Of a stretch of 64,000 bases of DNA, positions 51,766-60,367 are shown piece after piece. The DNA is from Clavibacter michiganensis subsp. tessellarius (GTDB taxonomy: Bacteria > Actinomycetota > Actinomycetes > Actinomycetales > Microbacteriaceae). Both the position numbers and the translations under genes were made by a program. The stretch spans positions 2,170,001 through 2,234,000 of the forward strand of contig NZ_CP040788.1 in NCBI RefSeq assembly GCF_021922985.1. Reading direction: 5' to 3'. Positions within the stretch are counted from its first letter, which is position 1. Every line of letters starts with the position of its first letter. The notes under the pieces are model-generated. The model saw nothing but the letters and a program-made list of their open reading frames with translations. It was not told the DNA's origin and did not search any database.

Positions 51766-53235
51766 ATGGACCCTTCGATGACCACCCTCGTCCTCGCGGG
51801 GCTCGCGGTCGTCGTCGACTTCATCGTGCGCGTCACCGCGCTGCTCGTCATCCCGCGGAACCGCCGACCGTCCACCGCGATGGCGTGGCTCATGGCCATC
51901 TTCTTCCTGCCGTACCTCGGCATCTTCCTCTTCCTGCTCATCGGATCCACGCGGCTGCCCAAGCGCCGCCGGGAGAAGCAGCAGGAGATCAACCGGTTCA
52001 TCGTCGAGTCGACCGAGGGCATCGAGCGGGTCACCCGCGAGCACTCCTGGCCGTCGTGGCTCGACTCCGTGGTGGAGCTCAACCGCACCCTCGGGTCGAT
52101 GCCGCTCGTCGGCGGCAACCGGGCGAAGCTCTACAGCCACTACGACGAGTCCATCCAGGCCATGACCGACGAGGTCGAGAAGGCCACGCGGTACGTGCAC
52201 GTCGAGTTCTACATCCTCGCCTGGGACGTGACGAGCGCCCCGTTCTTCGACGCGCTCGAGCGCGCGGTGCAGCGCGGCGTGACCGTGCGCGTGCTGCTCG
52301 ACCACATCGCGTCGCTGCGCTCGCCCGGCTACCGGCGCACCACCCGCAAGCTCACCGAGATCGGCGCGCTCTGGCATCTGATGCTGCCCGTGCAGCCGCT
52401 GCGCGGGCGGTACCAGCGGCCCGACCTCCGCAACCACCGCAAGGTGCTCGTCGTCGACGGCCGCGTGGGCTTCATGGGCTCGCAGAACATGGTGCACCGC
52501 AGCTACAACAAGGTCGTCAACCGCAAGCGCGGCCTCAAGTGGCAGGACCTCATGACCCGGCTCGAGGGTCCCATCGTCAGCGGCCTCAACGCGATCTTCA
52601 TCACCGACTGGTACGCGGAGACCGACCAGCTGCTGGTGCGCGAGACCGAGCCGATCGAGATCGCCGCGACGGGCGACGACGAGGCGCTCGACTGCCAGGT
52701 CGTCCCGTCCGGCCCCGGGTTCCCCGGCGAGAACAACCTGCGGCTGTTCAACGCGCTGCTCTACTACGCGCAGGAGCGCATCGTCATCACGTCGCCGTAC
52801 TTCGTGCCGGACGACTCGATGCGGTACGCCATCACGACCGCCGTGCAACGCGGGCTCTCGGTGGAGCTGTTCGTGAGCGAGATCGGCGACCAGCCCGTCG
52901 TCTACCACGCGCAGCGCTCGTACTACGAGGAGCTGCTCAACGCGGGCGTGCGCATCTGGATGTACCGGGCGCCGTACATCCTGCACAGCAAGCACTTCAC
53001 GATCGACGACGACGTGGCCGTCATCGGCTCCAGCAACATGGACATGCGGTCGTTCAGCCTCAACATGGAGGTCTCGCTGATGGTGCGCGGCCCCGGCTTC
53101 GTACGCGAGATGCGCCGCGTCGAGGACGGCTACCGGGCGCGCAGCCGCGAGCTGACCCTCGACGAGTGGAGCCGGCGCACGCGCTTCAGCACCGTGCTCG
53201 ACAACCTCGCGCGACTGACCTCGGGCGTGCAGTAG
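51766..53235 (+). CDS. cls: Cardiolipin synthase (phospholipase D family)
   Basis: 489 residues: two N-terminal membrane helices (about 5-25 and 40-62), then two PLD domains, each with an HKD motif (NHRKVLVVDG at about 225; HSKHFTIDDDVAVIGSSN at about 406). It condenses two phosphatidylglycerols to cardiolipin at the membrane. TAGACT at 51753-51758, seven bases before the ATG, indicates a leaderless transcript. Confidence 0.94.
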   Translation: MDPSMTTLVLAGLAVVVDFIVRVTALLVIPRNRRPSTAMAWLMAIFFLPYLGIFLFLLIGSTRLPKRRREKQQEINRFIVESTEGIERVTREHSWPSWLDSVVELNRTLGSMPLVGGNRAKLYSHYDESIQAMTDEVEKATRYVHVEFYILAWDVTSAPFFDALERAVQRGVTVRVLLDHIASLRSPGYRRTTRKLTEIGALWHLMLPVQPLRGRYQRPDLRNHRKVLVVDGRVGFMGSQNMVHRSYNKVVNRKRGLKWQDLMTRLEGPIVSGLNAIFITDWYAETDQLLVRETEPIEIAATGDDEALDCQVVPSGPGFPGENNLRLFNALLYYAQERIVITSPYFVPDDSMRYAITTAVQRGLSVELFVSEIGDQPVVYHAQRSYYEELLNAGVRIWMYRAPYILHSKHFTIDDDVAVIGSSNMDMRSFSLNMEVSLMVRGPGFVREMRRVEDGYRARSRELTLDEWSRRTRFSTVLDNLARLTSGVQ

Positions 53236-53244
53236 CGGCCCGGA

Positions 53245-53268
53245 CCGGGTGCCGTTCGCGGCGCCCGG
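53245..53268. terminator. Hairpin with TTCG tetraloop between convergent genes
   Basis: CCGGGTGCCG pairs with CGGCGCCCGG (one G-T) around TTCG, between the cls and MarR-family stops. Confidence 0.75.
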
Positions 53269-53280
53269 GGACCGCCGGGA

Positions 53281-53766
53281 TCAGTCCTCGTCGTCGGCGT
53301 CGCGCGCGTCGGAGCGGGGATCGGCTTCGTCGCGTGCGGTCGCGCGGTCGAGCACGCCGTGGAGCAGCTCGCGCAGGGCGGATCCGCACGGCTCCTCGCC
53401 CGCGATGTCGTGCCGCACCTGGTCGCCCACGCGCCAGATGACGGGCAGCATGTCGCGGCCCGCGTCGGTGAGGCCCACGGAGAGGCGGCGCTCGTCGGTG
53501 GTGTCGCGGAAGCGCGTGACGTAGCCGAAGACCTCGAGGCGCTTGAGCAGCGGCGACAGCGTGCCGGGCGTGAGGTGCAGCTTCTCGGCCAGGTCGACCA
53601 CGGCCTGCGGCTCCTCCTCGTCGAGCGCGAGGAGCACGAGGTACTGCGGATGCGTGAGGTTCAGCGGCTGCAGCAGCGGCCGGTAGAGCGAGACCACCGC
53701 CCGCGAGGCGGCGGCGAGCAGCACGCCGGTCTCGTCCTGCAGCAATGTGAGCGATCTCTGTGCCAT
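53281..53766 (-). CDS. MarR/OhrR-like transcriptional regulator lacking the redox Cys
   Basis: 161 residues. The family stretch SRAVVSLYRPLLQPLNLTHP and the winged-helix core LAEKLHLTPGTLSPLLKRLE strongly resemble OhrR peroxide sensors. The N-terminal position that normally holds the peroxidatic Cys reads TGVLLAAAS, so that Cys is absent. The only Cys is in EEPCGSAL. No ohr gene is adjacent. The acidic tail is Asp/Glu/Arg-rich. ATG behind gaggaaat. Confidence 0.85.
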   Translation of the reverse strand: MAQRSLTLLQDETGVLLAAASRAVVSLYRPLLQPLNLTHPQYLVLLALDEEEPQAVVDLAEKLHLTPGTLSPLLKRLEVFGYVTRFRDTTDERRLSVGLTDAGRDMLPVIWRVGDQVRHDIAGEEPCGSALRELLHGVLDRATARDEADPRSDARDADDED

Positions 53767-53877
53767 GTCATTTCCTCTGGCTCGTCAGTACGTCGATGCC
53801 GGGGTCCTGGACACTTCCTCCACCGTACGCCCGTGGGCGCGCGGCCGTGCTCACGCACAGGCAACCGTCGGCCGCGG

Positions 53878-54645
53878 TCATCCGTGCGCACCGGAGAGCG
53901 TAGCGGGCGAGGCGGCCACGACGAGCGCGCCGAGCAGGAGCCACGGCCCGAAGGGCACCGCCGAGGTGGCGCGCGCGCCGCCCGCGACGAGGAGCACGAC
54001 GGCCGCGACGCCGCCGAGGAGGGTGCCCGCCGCGAGGCCCAGCGCGACCTGCGCCGGGCCGAGCTGCCCCAGCGCGAGGCCGAGGGCGCCGGCGAGCTTC
54101 ACGTCGCCGGAGCCGAGGCCGCCGCGGGTCGCCGCCTGCAGGAGGGCGAGGAGGAGGAAGGCGCCGATGCCGCAGGCCGCCGCGCCGAGCAGCAGCCCGG
54201 CTCCGCCCGTGACGAGCGCGAGGGCCGCGGCCGCCAGGGCCAGCGCGCCCGTCGCGCGGTCGGGCAGGCGGTGGGCGGCCAGGTCGCCGAGGGCGAGCGC
54301 GGGTGCGCATGCGACGAGGAGCAGGGCCAGCGGGAGGCGGGCCGGCGGCGTCTCGGCGACCACGACGGCCGCGAGGACGCCCGTGACGACCGCGGCGACG
54401 ACCGCGGCGCGCGCGCCCAGGCCGGGGAGCGGATCCGCCGGACGGGGACCGCCGCCGCGCAGGTCGAGGCCGTCGGACCGGCGGCCCCCGGCGAGGGCGA
54501 CGCGGGCCAGTCGCGGGGACGCGGCACCGACGAGCGCCCCGCCCAGCGATGCCAGCGCGACGGCGACGGGGGCGACGACGGGCGCGACGACGACCGGGGC
54601 CGCGCCGGATCCGAGGGCGGAGGCGGGGAGGGCGACGGGGATCAC
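53878..54645 (-). CDS. Prepilin peptidase (A24 family)
   Basis: A 255-residue polytopic membrane aspartic protease. The two catalytic Asp lie in ALGDLAAHRLPD and in GLGSGDVKLAGALG (GxGDxK). It lacks the N-terminal cytoplasmic methylase domain of PilD. It would process type IV pilin/Tad-like prepilins; no pilus genes are in this window. GTG with TAGGGT at 54652-54657 six bases upstream, indicating a leaderless transcript. Confidence 0.82.
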   Translation of the reverse strand: MIPVALPASALGSGAAPVVVAPVVAPVAVALASLGGALVGAASPRLARVALAGGRRSDGLDLRGGGPRPADPLPGLGARAAVVAAVVTGVLAAVVVAETPPARLPLALLLVACAPALALGDLAAHRLPDRATGALALAAAALALVTGGAGLLLGAAACGIGAFLLLALLQAATRGGLGSGDVKLAGALGLALGQLGPAQVALGLAAGTLLGGVAAVVLLVAGGARATSAVPFGPWLLLGALVVAASPATLSGAHG

Positions 54646-54710
54646 GCGGCGACCCTAGGGGGCGCGTCGCCACCGCCGCGGCCGCCGGGCGGCGCCTGGG
54701 GACGGATGCG

Positions 54711-54749
54711 CCGACGGGCGCCCGCGGGAGGACCGCGGGCGCCCGTCGG
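54711..54749. terminator. 17-bp perfect hairpin after the ferredoxin reductase gene
   Basis: ccgacgggcgcccgcgg, loop GAGGA, exact complement. It begins 21 bases past the stop of the minus-strand gene at 54770. Confidence 0.88.
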
Positions 54750-54769
54750 CGTCGATCAGGGGAGGCGGA

Positions 54770-56140
54770 TCAGACGGACCGCGGCGACCGAGACGCCTCG
54801 AGCATCTCCTCGCGCTCGACCACCTTGATGCGCGCGCGCCCGTGCGGAGCGCCCAGCGCGATCTCGTGCTCGTCGAGCGCGTGCCAGCCGGAGAGGTCGG
54901 TGTACTCGATGCCGCGCTCCGCGAGGAGGTCGACGATCGCCTGCTCCTCGGGAGCCTCCGGGGTCCACCAGTCGCCCTGGTCGTTGAGGACGTGCGAGAC
55001 GGTCTCCATGGCGTCGGACTTGGTGTGCCCGATGAGGCCGATGGGGCCGCGCTTGATCCAGCCCGTGGCGTAGACACCCGGGATGCGCGCGTTGTCCAGG
55101 TCGAGCACCTGGCCCTCGTGGTTCGGGATGACGCCGCGGCGCTCGTCGAACGGGATCCCGTCGACGGGCGAGCCGAAGTAGCCGACCGCGCGGTAGACCG
55201 CCTGGACGGGCACGTCGCGGAACTCGCCCGTGCCCTCGACGCCGCCCGTGCCGTCGGGCCGCGTGCGCTCGATGCGCAAGGCCGCGACGCGGGGCTCGGC
55301 GTCGTCCGACGCGAGCACCTCGGCGGGGCGCGAGTAGAAGTGCAGGTGCAGGCGGCGGGACGCGGATCCGGTCTCGCGCGTGCGCCAGGAGTTGAGCACG
55401 CGGCTGATGACCATGACCTGCTTGTTGGTCTTCGCGGCCTCCTCGGCGGCGGGGTCGACGCCGAAGTCCTCGTCGTAGACCACGACGTCGACGTCCGGCA
55501 CCTCGCCGAGCTCGCGGAGCTCCAGCGGCGTGAACTTGACCTGCGCGGGTCCGCGGCGACCGAAGACGTGCACGTCGGTGACGGGCGAGTGCTTGAGACC
55601 CGCGTACACGTTGTCCGGGATCTCGGTGGGCAGCAGGTCGTCGGCGTGCTTCGAGAGCATGCGCGCGACGTCGAGCGCCACGTTGCCGTTGCCGATGACG
55701 GCGACCTCGCGCGCCTCGAGCGGCCAGTCGCGCGGGAAGTCGGGGTGCCCGTCGAACCAGTTGACGAAGTCGGCCGCGCCGTAGGAGCCCGGCAGGTCGA
55801 TGCCGGGGATGTCGAGGTCGGCGTCGCGGATCGCGCCCGTGGAGAAGATGACGGCGTTGTAGTGCTTCTGCAGGTCGGCCAGGGTGATGTCGCGGCCGTA
55901 GTCGACGTTGCCGAAGATGCGGATGTCGCCGCGGTCGAGCACGTCGCGGAGGGCGCCGATGATGCCCTTGATGCGCGGGTGGTCGGGCGCGACGCCGTAG
56001 CGGACGAGGCCGTAGGGCGCGGGGAGCCGCTCGAAGAGGTCGATGGAGACGTCGAACTCCTTCTGGGCCTTCAGGATGATGTCGGCCGCGTAGATGCCCG
56101 CGGGCCCTGCGCCCACGATGGCCAGCCTGAGCTTGGTCAC
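54770..56140 (-). CDS. Ferredoxin-NADP reductase (FprA/adrenodoxin reductase type)
   Basis: A 456-residue flavoprotein. FAD-binding LAIVGAGPAGIYAADIIL at the N terminus, LFERLPAPYGLVRYGVAPDH, and NADP-binding AVIGNGNVALDVARML at about 157-172. The C terminus contains YATGWIKRGPIGLIGHTKSDA. It resembles mycobacterial FprA, which passes electrons between NADPH and ferredoxin. ATG behind gagga. The polyprenyl synthase gene lies upstream. Confidence 0.9.
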   Translation of the reverse strand: MTKLRLAIVGAGPAGIYAADIILKAQKEFDVSIDLFERLPAPYGLVRYGVAPDHPRIKGIIGALRDVLDRGDIRIFGNVDYGRDITLADLQKHYNAVIFSTGAIRDADLDIPGIDLPGSYGAADFVNWFDGHPDFPRDWPLEAREVAVIGNGNVALDVARMLSKHADDLLPTEIPDNVYAGLKHSPVTDVHVFGRRGPAQVKFTPLELRELGEVPDVDVVVYDEDFGVDPAAEEAAKTNKQVMVISRVLNSWRTRETGSASRRLHLHFYSRPAEVLASDDAEPRVAALRIERTRPDGTGGVEGTGEFRDVPVQAVYRAVGYFGSPVDGIPFDERRGVIPNHEGQVLDLDNARIPGVYATGWIKRGPIGLIGHTKSDAMETVSHVLNDQGDWWTPEAPEEQAIVDLLAERGIEYTDLSGWHALDEHEIALGAPHGRARIKVVEREEMLEASRSPRSV

Positions 56141-56229
56141 TGGTGTCCTCTTGTTCGTCGTCGTCCCGTGCCGGCCGTCGGGGCGTGGTGGTGCGGATCC
56201 CCGCGAGAGCCGGCGGGGACGAGCGGCAG

Positions 56230-57303
56230 CTAGCGCGTGCGCTCGACGATGGTGTCGGCGAAGCGCGTGAGCGCCTTCTTGACCGGGCCCTCGGGGAGCG
56301 GCGCCAGCGCGTCGACCGCCTCGGCGGCCCAGCGGTGGGCCTCCGCGATGGTGCGCGCGGTGACCTCGTGGTCGCGGAGCTCGGCGATGGCCGCGGTGAG
56401 GTCGGCCTCGGTCTCGGGCGTCTCCTCCTGCTCGACGTCGCGCTGGATGCGGGCGAGCAGCGCCGCCGCGTCCGGGTCGGTGGCCGCGAGGCGGGTCAGG
56501 TAGAGCAGCGGCAGCGTCGAGACGCCGGCGCGCAGGTCGGTGCCGGCGAGCTTGCCGGTCTCCTCGGGCTGGTCGGCGAGGTCGAGCACGTCGTCGACGA
56601 GCTGGAACGCCACGCCCGTACGCTCGCCGAAGGCGACGACGGCGGACTCGAGCTCGGGATCCGCGCCCGAGTAGATGACCCCCATCTGCGCGGCGCAGGC
56701 GATGAGGGAGCCGGTCTTGTCGGCGAGGACGTCGAGGTAGTGCTCGATGGGGTCCTGGCCGTCGCGCGGGCCGATGGTCTCGTGCAGCTGGCCGAGCACG
56801 AGGCGCTCGAAGGTGGCGGCCTGGAGGCGGATGGCCCGCGGGCCGAGGTCGGCGACGATCTTGCTGGCGCGCGCGAAGAGCAGGTCGCCCGCGAGGATCG
56901 CGATGGAGTTGCCCCAGACGGCCTGCGCGCTGGGGACGCCGCGGCGCATGTCCGCCTCGTCCATGACGTCGTCGTGGTACAGCGACGCGAGGTGCGTGAT
57001 CTCGATGGCGACCGCCGCGTCGACCACGCGCTCCGTGTTGCCGTCGCCGAGCTGGGCGATGAGGAGCGCGAGCATCGGGCGCACGCGCTTGCCGCCCGCG
57101 TCGAGCAGGTAGCGCGTGGTGACGTCGGCCACGTCGTCGGCGAAGCGGACCTCCTGGAGCAGCTGCTCCTCCACGAGGGCGAGGCCGTCGTCGATGCTGC
57201 GGGCCATGCGCCGGTCGCCCGAGGACGCGAAGAGGCGCTCGGTGAGGCTGGCGTGGGCGGCGACGGAGGTGCCGCGCCGGGCGAGCGGGATGCTCGGACT
57301 CAT
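56230..57303 (-). CDS. Polyprenyl diphosphate synthase (menaquinone side chain)
   Basis: 357 residues. Both Asp-rich motifs are present: first DDVMDEAD (in SLYHDDVMDEADMRRGVPS, about 113-131) and second DDVLDLAD (in FQLVDDVLDLAD, about 236). GGKRVRPML at about 71 binds isopentenyl diphosphate. In the menaquinone cluster it most likely makes the octa-/nona-prenyl chain attached by MenA. It is adjacent to menG in the same direction. Confidence 0.92.
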   Translation of the reverse strand: MSPSIPLARRGTSVAAHASLTERLFASSGDRRMARSIDDGLALVEEQLLQEVRFADDVADVTTRYLLDAGGKRVRPMLALLIAQLGDGNTERVVDAAVAIEITHLASLYHDDVMDEADMRRGVPSAQAVWGNSIAILAGDLLFARASKIVADLGPRAIRLQAATFERLVLGQLHETIGPRDGQDPIEHYLDVLADKTGSLIACAAQMGVIYSGADPELESAVVAFGERTGVAFQLVDDVLDLADQPEETGKLAGTDLRAGVSTLPLLYLTRLAATDPDAAALLARIQRDVEQEETPETEADLTAAIAELRDHEVTARTIAEAHRWAAEAVDALAPLPEGPVKKALTRFADTIVERTR

Positions 57304-57339
57304 GATGGGCGACCTTGTCTGTGGTGGGTCACGCGCCGG

Positions 57340-58080
57340 TCAGGACGCGGCGGGCCGGGGAGCAGCGGCGTGGCGGCCGACGGGCTTGACGCCGCGGTGC
57401 AGCGCGACGATCCCCGCAGTGAGGTTACGGTGCTCGACCGACGCGAATCCAGCCGAGCGCAGCCACGACGACAGCGTCTCCTGGTCGGGCCAGGCCTGGA
57501 TCGACTCGTTGAGGTACTCGTACGCGCTGGCGTTCGAGCTCACGAGCTTCACGAGCGACGGCGCGACCGCCCTCATGTAGAGGTCGTACCCGCGGCGCAC
57601 CAGCGGCACGGGCGGGGTGCTGAACTCGCAGATGACGATGCGGCCGCCGGGCTTGAGCACGCGGAGCAGCTCGTCGAGGCCCTTCTTCGGCTCGACGACG
57701 TTGCGCAGCCCGAAGGAGATGGTGACGGCGTCGAACGAGTCGTCGTCGAAGGGGAGGTCGGTGGCGTCCGCGTGGACGAACTCGATGCGCGGGTTGCCCG
57801 CGTGGCGGCGGCGGCCGACCTCGAGCATGCCCTCGGAGAAGTCGGCGGCGACGACGTGCGCCCCGGAGGCGGCGAGCGCCGCGCTCGAGGTGCCCGTGCC
57901 GGCGGCGAGGTCGAGGATCCGCTCGCCCGCGACCGGCGCGACGGCGCGCGTGGTGGCGACCCGCCAGAGCTGGTCGTTGCCGACCGAGAGGAGGGTGTTC
58001 GTGCGGTCGTACGCGCTCGACACCTCGTCGAACATCGCCGACACCTGGCCGGGCTTCTTGCTGAGGTCTGCGCGCATCAC
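57340..58080 (-). CDS. menG: Demethylmenaquinone methyltransferase
   Basis: 246 residues, UbiE/MenG family. SAM-binding motif ILDLAAGTGTSS at about 57-68, VTISFGLRNVVEPKKGLDEL and LKPGGRIVICEFS are characteristic. It methylates demethylmenaquinone at the last step. The GTG at 58080 has TAGACT at 58087-58092 six bases upstream, indicating a leaderless transcript. It is divergent from menF. Confidence 0.94.
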   Translation of the reverse strand: MMRADLSKKPGQVSAMFDEVSSAYDRTNTLLSVGNDQLWRVATTRAVAPVAGERILDLAAGTGTSSAALAASGAHVVAADFSEGMLEVGRRRHAGNPRIEFVHADATDLPFDDDSFDAVTISFGLRNVVEPKKGLDELLRVLKPGGRIVICEFSTPPVPLVRRGYDLYMRAVAPSLVKLVSSNASAYEYLNESIQAWPDQETLSSWLRSAGFASVEHRNLTAGIVALHRGVKPVGRHAAAPRPAAS

Positions 58081-58237
58081 CTCGCCAGTCTATTCGGGCG
58101 CGCTGGGCACGCGGTGGGCGGCGGCCGGATGCCCAGGGGCCGAACAGGGGTCGGGGGCGGCGGGGGTCGCGGGCGGGCGCCGACGGGGGCGCCCGGCTCC
58201 CGGGGAGGCCCGGATCCCCGGCGGTAGGCTGGGATCC

Positions 58238-59512
58238 GTGACCGCCACCCGCGTCCGAGCGCTGCTCGTCGACACCACCCCCGTCGACTCCATCGCGCGG
58301 CTCGTCCCCCTCCTCGACGCCCGGCACCCGCTCCTGTGGCTGCGGCACGGATCCGGGATGGGCGGCATCGGCGAGGCGCTCCGGCTCGAGTTCACGGGCC
58401 CCGACCGCGTGCGCGACGCCGCCGCCGCGTGGCGCGAGGTGGCCGCGGCCGCGACCGTGACGGATCCGCTCGGCATCCCCGGCACCGGCCTCATCGCGTT
58501 CGGCGCCTTCGCGTTCGCGGACGACTCCGCGGCGACGAGCGTGCTCGTGGTGCCGCGCGTGGTCGTCGGGCGTCGCGACGGGGTGTCGTGGGTCACGCGG
58601 ATCCGGCTGGCCGAGCAGGAGGACGACGACGTCGCCTCCCCCCTCGACGACCTGGCGGCGGGATCCGTCCCCGTGCCCGAGCGCTCCGGCGCCGAGTACC
58701 GCCTGCACCTGCGCCCCGGATCCATGGGCCCCGACGACTACGAGGCCGCCGTCGCGAGCGCCGTCGCGACCATCGGGACGGGCGCGGTGCAGAAGGTCGT
58801 GCTCGCGCGCGACCTCGTCGGCCGGCTCCCCCTCGGCGGCGACCTCCGCCTCGCGCTCAGCCGCTTCGCGCTCGGCTACCCCGACTGCTGGACCTACGCG
58901 GTCGACGGCCTCATCGGCGCGAGCCCCGAGACGCTCGTGCGCGTCGGTGGCGGCACGGTCGGCGCGCGCGTCCTCGCCGGCACCGTCTCGCGCGGCGCGG
59001 ATGCCCGGGCCGACGCCGCCGCGGCCGCGGGCCTCGCCGCATCCCCCAAGGACAACGAGGAGCACGCCTTCGCGCGCGACAGCGTCCTCGACGCGCTGCG
59101 GCCGCACAGCCGCGACCTCTCCACCACCGACGCGCCGTTCACGCTCAAGCTGCCGAACCTGTGGCACCTGGCGAGCGACGTCACGGGCACGCTGGGCGAC
59201 GGATCCTCCTCGCTCGACCTCGTGGGCGCGCTGCACCCGACGGCCGCGGTCGCCGGGCACCCCACGGCTGCCGCCCTGTCGCTCATCGCCGAGCTCGAGC
59301 CCTTCGACCGCGGGCGCTACGCCGGCCCGGTGGGCTGGGTCGCGGCCGACGGCGACGGCGAGTGGGCCATCGCGCTGCGCGGCGCCCAGGTGGATCCCTC
59401 GGGCGCCATCGTCGCGCACGCCGGCGCCGGCATCGTCGCGGGATCGGACCCCGAGCGCGAGCGCGCCGAGACCGCGATGAAGTTCCGGCCGGTCGTGGAG
59501 GCGCTGGGCTAG
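58238..59512 (+). CDS. menF: Isochorismate synthase
   Basis: 424 residues, chorismate-binding enzyme family. C-terminal motifs: VQKVVLARDLVGRL, GLIGASPETLVRV, VLAGTVSRG, HPTAAVAGHPTAAAL and GRYAGPVGWVAADGDGEWAIALRGAQ, with the Mg-binding Glu residues. It converts chorismate to isochorismate, entering menaquinone synthesis. TAGGCT at 58225-58230 lies seven bases before GTG, indicating a leaderless start. Confidence 0.92.
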   Translation: MTATRVRALLVDTTPVDSIARLVPLLDARHPLLWLRHGSGMGGIGEALRLEFTGPDRVRDAAAAWREVAAAATVTDPLGIPGTGLIAFGAFAFADDSAATSVLVVPRVVVGRRDGVSWVTRIRLAEQEDDDVASPLDDLAAGSVPVPERSGAEYRLHLRPGSMGPDDYEAAVASAVATIGTGAVQKVVLARDLVGRLPLGGDLRLALSRFALGYPDCWTYAVDGLIGASPETLVRVGGGTVGARVLAGTVSRGADARADAAAAAGLAASPKDNEEHAFARDSVLDALRPHSRDLSTTDAPFTLKLPNLWHLASDVTGTLGDGSSSLDLVGALHPTAAVAGHPTAAALSLIAELEPFDRGRYAGPVGWVAADGDGEWAIALRGAQVDPSGAIVAHAGAGIVAGSDPERERAETAMKFRPVVEALG

Positions 59513-59588
59513 GAGGGGTCCGCCTGATCGACGAGGATCACTCGCTCGTCCGACGCGACGCGGCCGGTCCCCGTGGTCGACTCGGGCG

Positions 59589-60323
59589 ATGACCGCATCC
59601 GACCGCGCCCTCGCCATCGACGGCCTCGTGAACGCCCGGGACCTCGGCGGCATCCGCCTCCGCTCCGGCGGCACGACCCCCACGGATCTCCTCGCCCGCT
59701 GCGAGGACGCCGACCTCATCACCGACGAAGGGTGGGAGCGGCTCCGCGGGCTCGGCTTCCGCACGGTGCTCGACCTCCGTCAGCCCGGCGAGCGCGCCCG
59801 GGACAGGCACCCGCGACCCGACTGGATCCACGTGGCGCACGTCGACCTCGACGGCCTCGACGACCACCCGGACTTCTGGGTGCCCTTCTGGGACACGGGC
59901 CTCCACGGCACGCCCGTCTACTACCTGCCGCACCTCGCCGAGCTGCCGGACCGGGCCGGCGCCGCGCTGCGGACGATCGCGCACGCGCCCGCCGGCGGCG
60001 TCCTCTTCCACTGCGGCGCCGGGCGCGACCGCACGGGCCTGGTCGCGCTGCTCCTCCTCCTCGCGGTGGGCGCCGAGCCGGATGACATCGTCGACGACTA
60101 CCTGGAGACGATCCGGCTCGGCCCGGAGCGCTCGGCGAACCAGGGCCAGCCCGACATGGAGCCGGCCATCGCGGCCCTCCTCGCCGAGCGCGGCACCACG
60201 AGCGAGGCGGCGTTCCGGGACGCGATGGCGGGCATCGACCTCCACGCGCTCTTCGACGCGGCCGGCCTCACGGAGTCCGAGCGGGACACCCTGCGGACGT
60301 GGCGGGGCGCCATCCCCGCCTGA
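59589..60323 (+). CDS. Tyrosine-protein phosphatase (PtpB/DUF-type)
   Basis: 244 residues. It begins like lipid/tyrosine phosphatases (VNARDLGGIRL) and has the P-loop HCGAGRDRTG at about 140-149 (HCx5R with Cys nucleophile). FRTVLDLRQPGE is a typical second motif. It dephosphorylates proteins or phosphoinositides. It sits between menF and menD, with no obvious link to menaquinone. Confidence 0.85.
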   Translation: MTASDRALAIDGLVNARDLGGIRLRSGGTTPTDLLARCEDADLITDEGWERLRGLGFRTVLDLRQPGERARDRHPRPDWIHVAHVDLDGLDDHPDFWVPFWDTGLHGTPVYYLPHLAELPDRAGAALRTIAHAPAGGVLFHCGAGRDRTGLVALLLLLAVGAEPDDIVDDYLETIRLGPERSANQGQPDMEPAIAALLAERGTTSEAAFRDAMAGIDLHALFDAAGLTESERDTLRTWRGAIPA

Positions 60324-60367
60324 TGCCAGCGCCGTCCGAGCGTGACGCCGGGCGGCGGATCCGAGCG

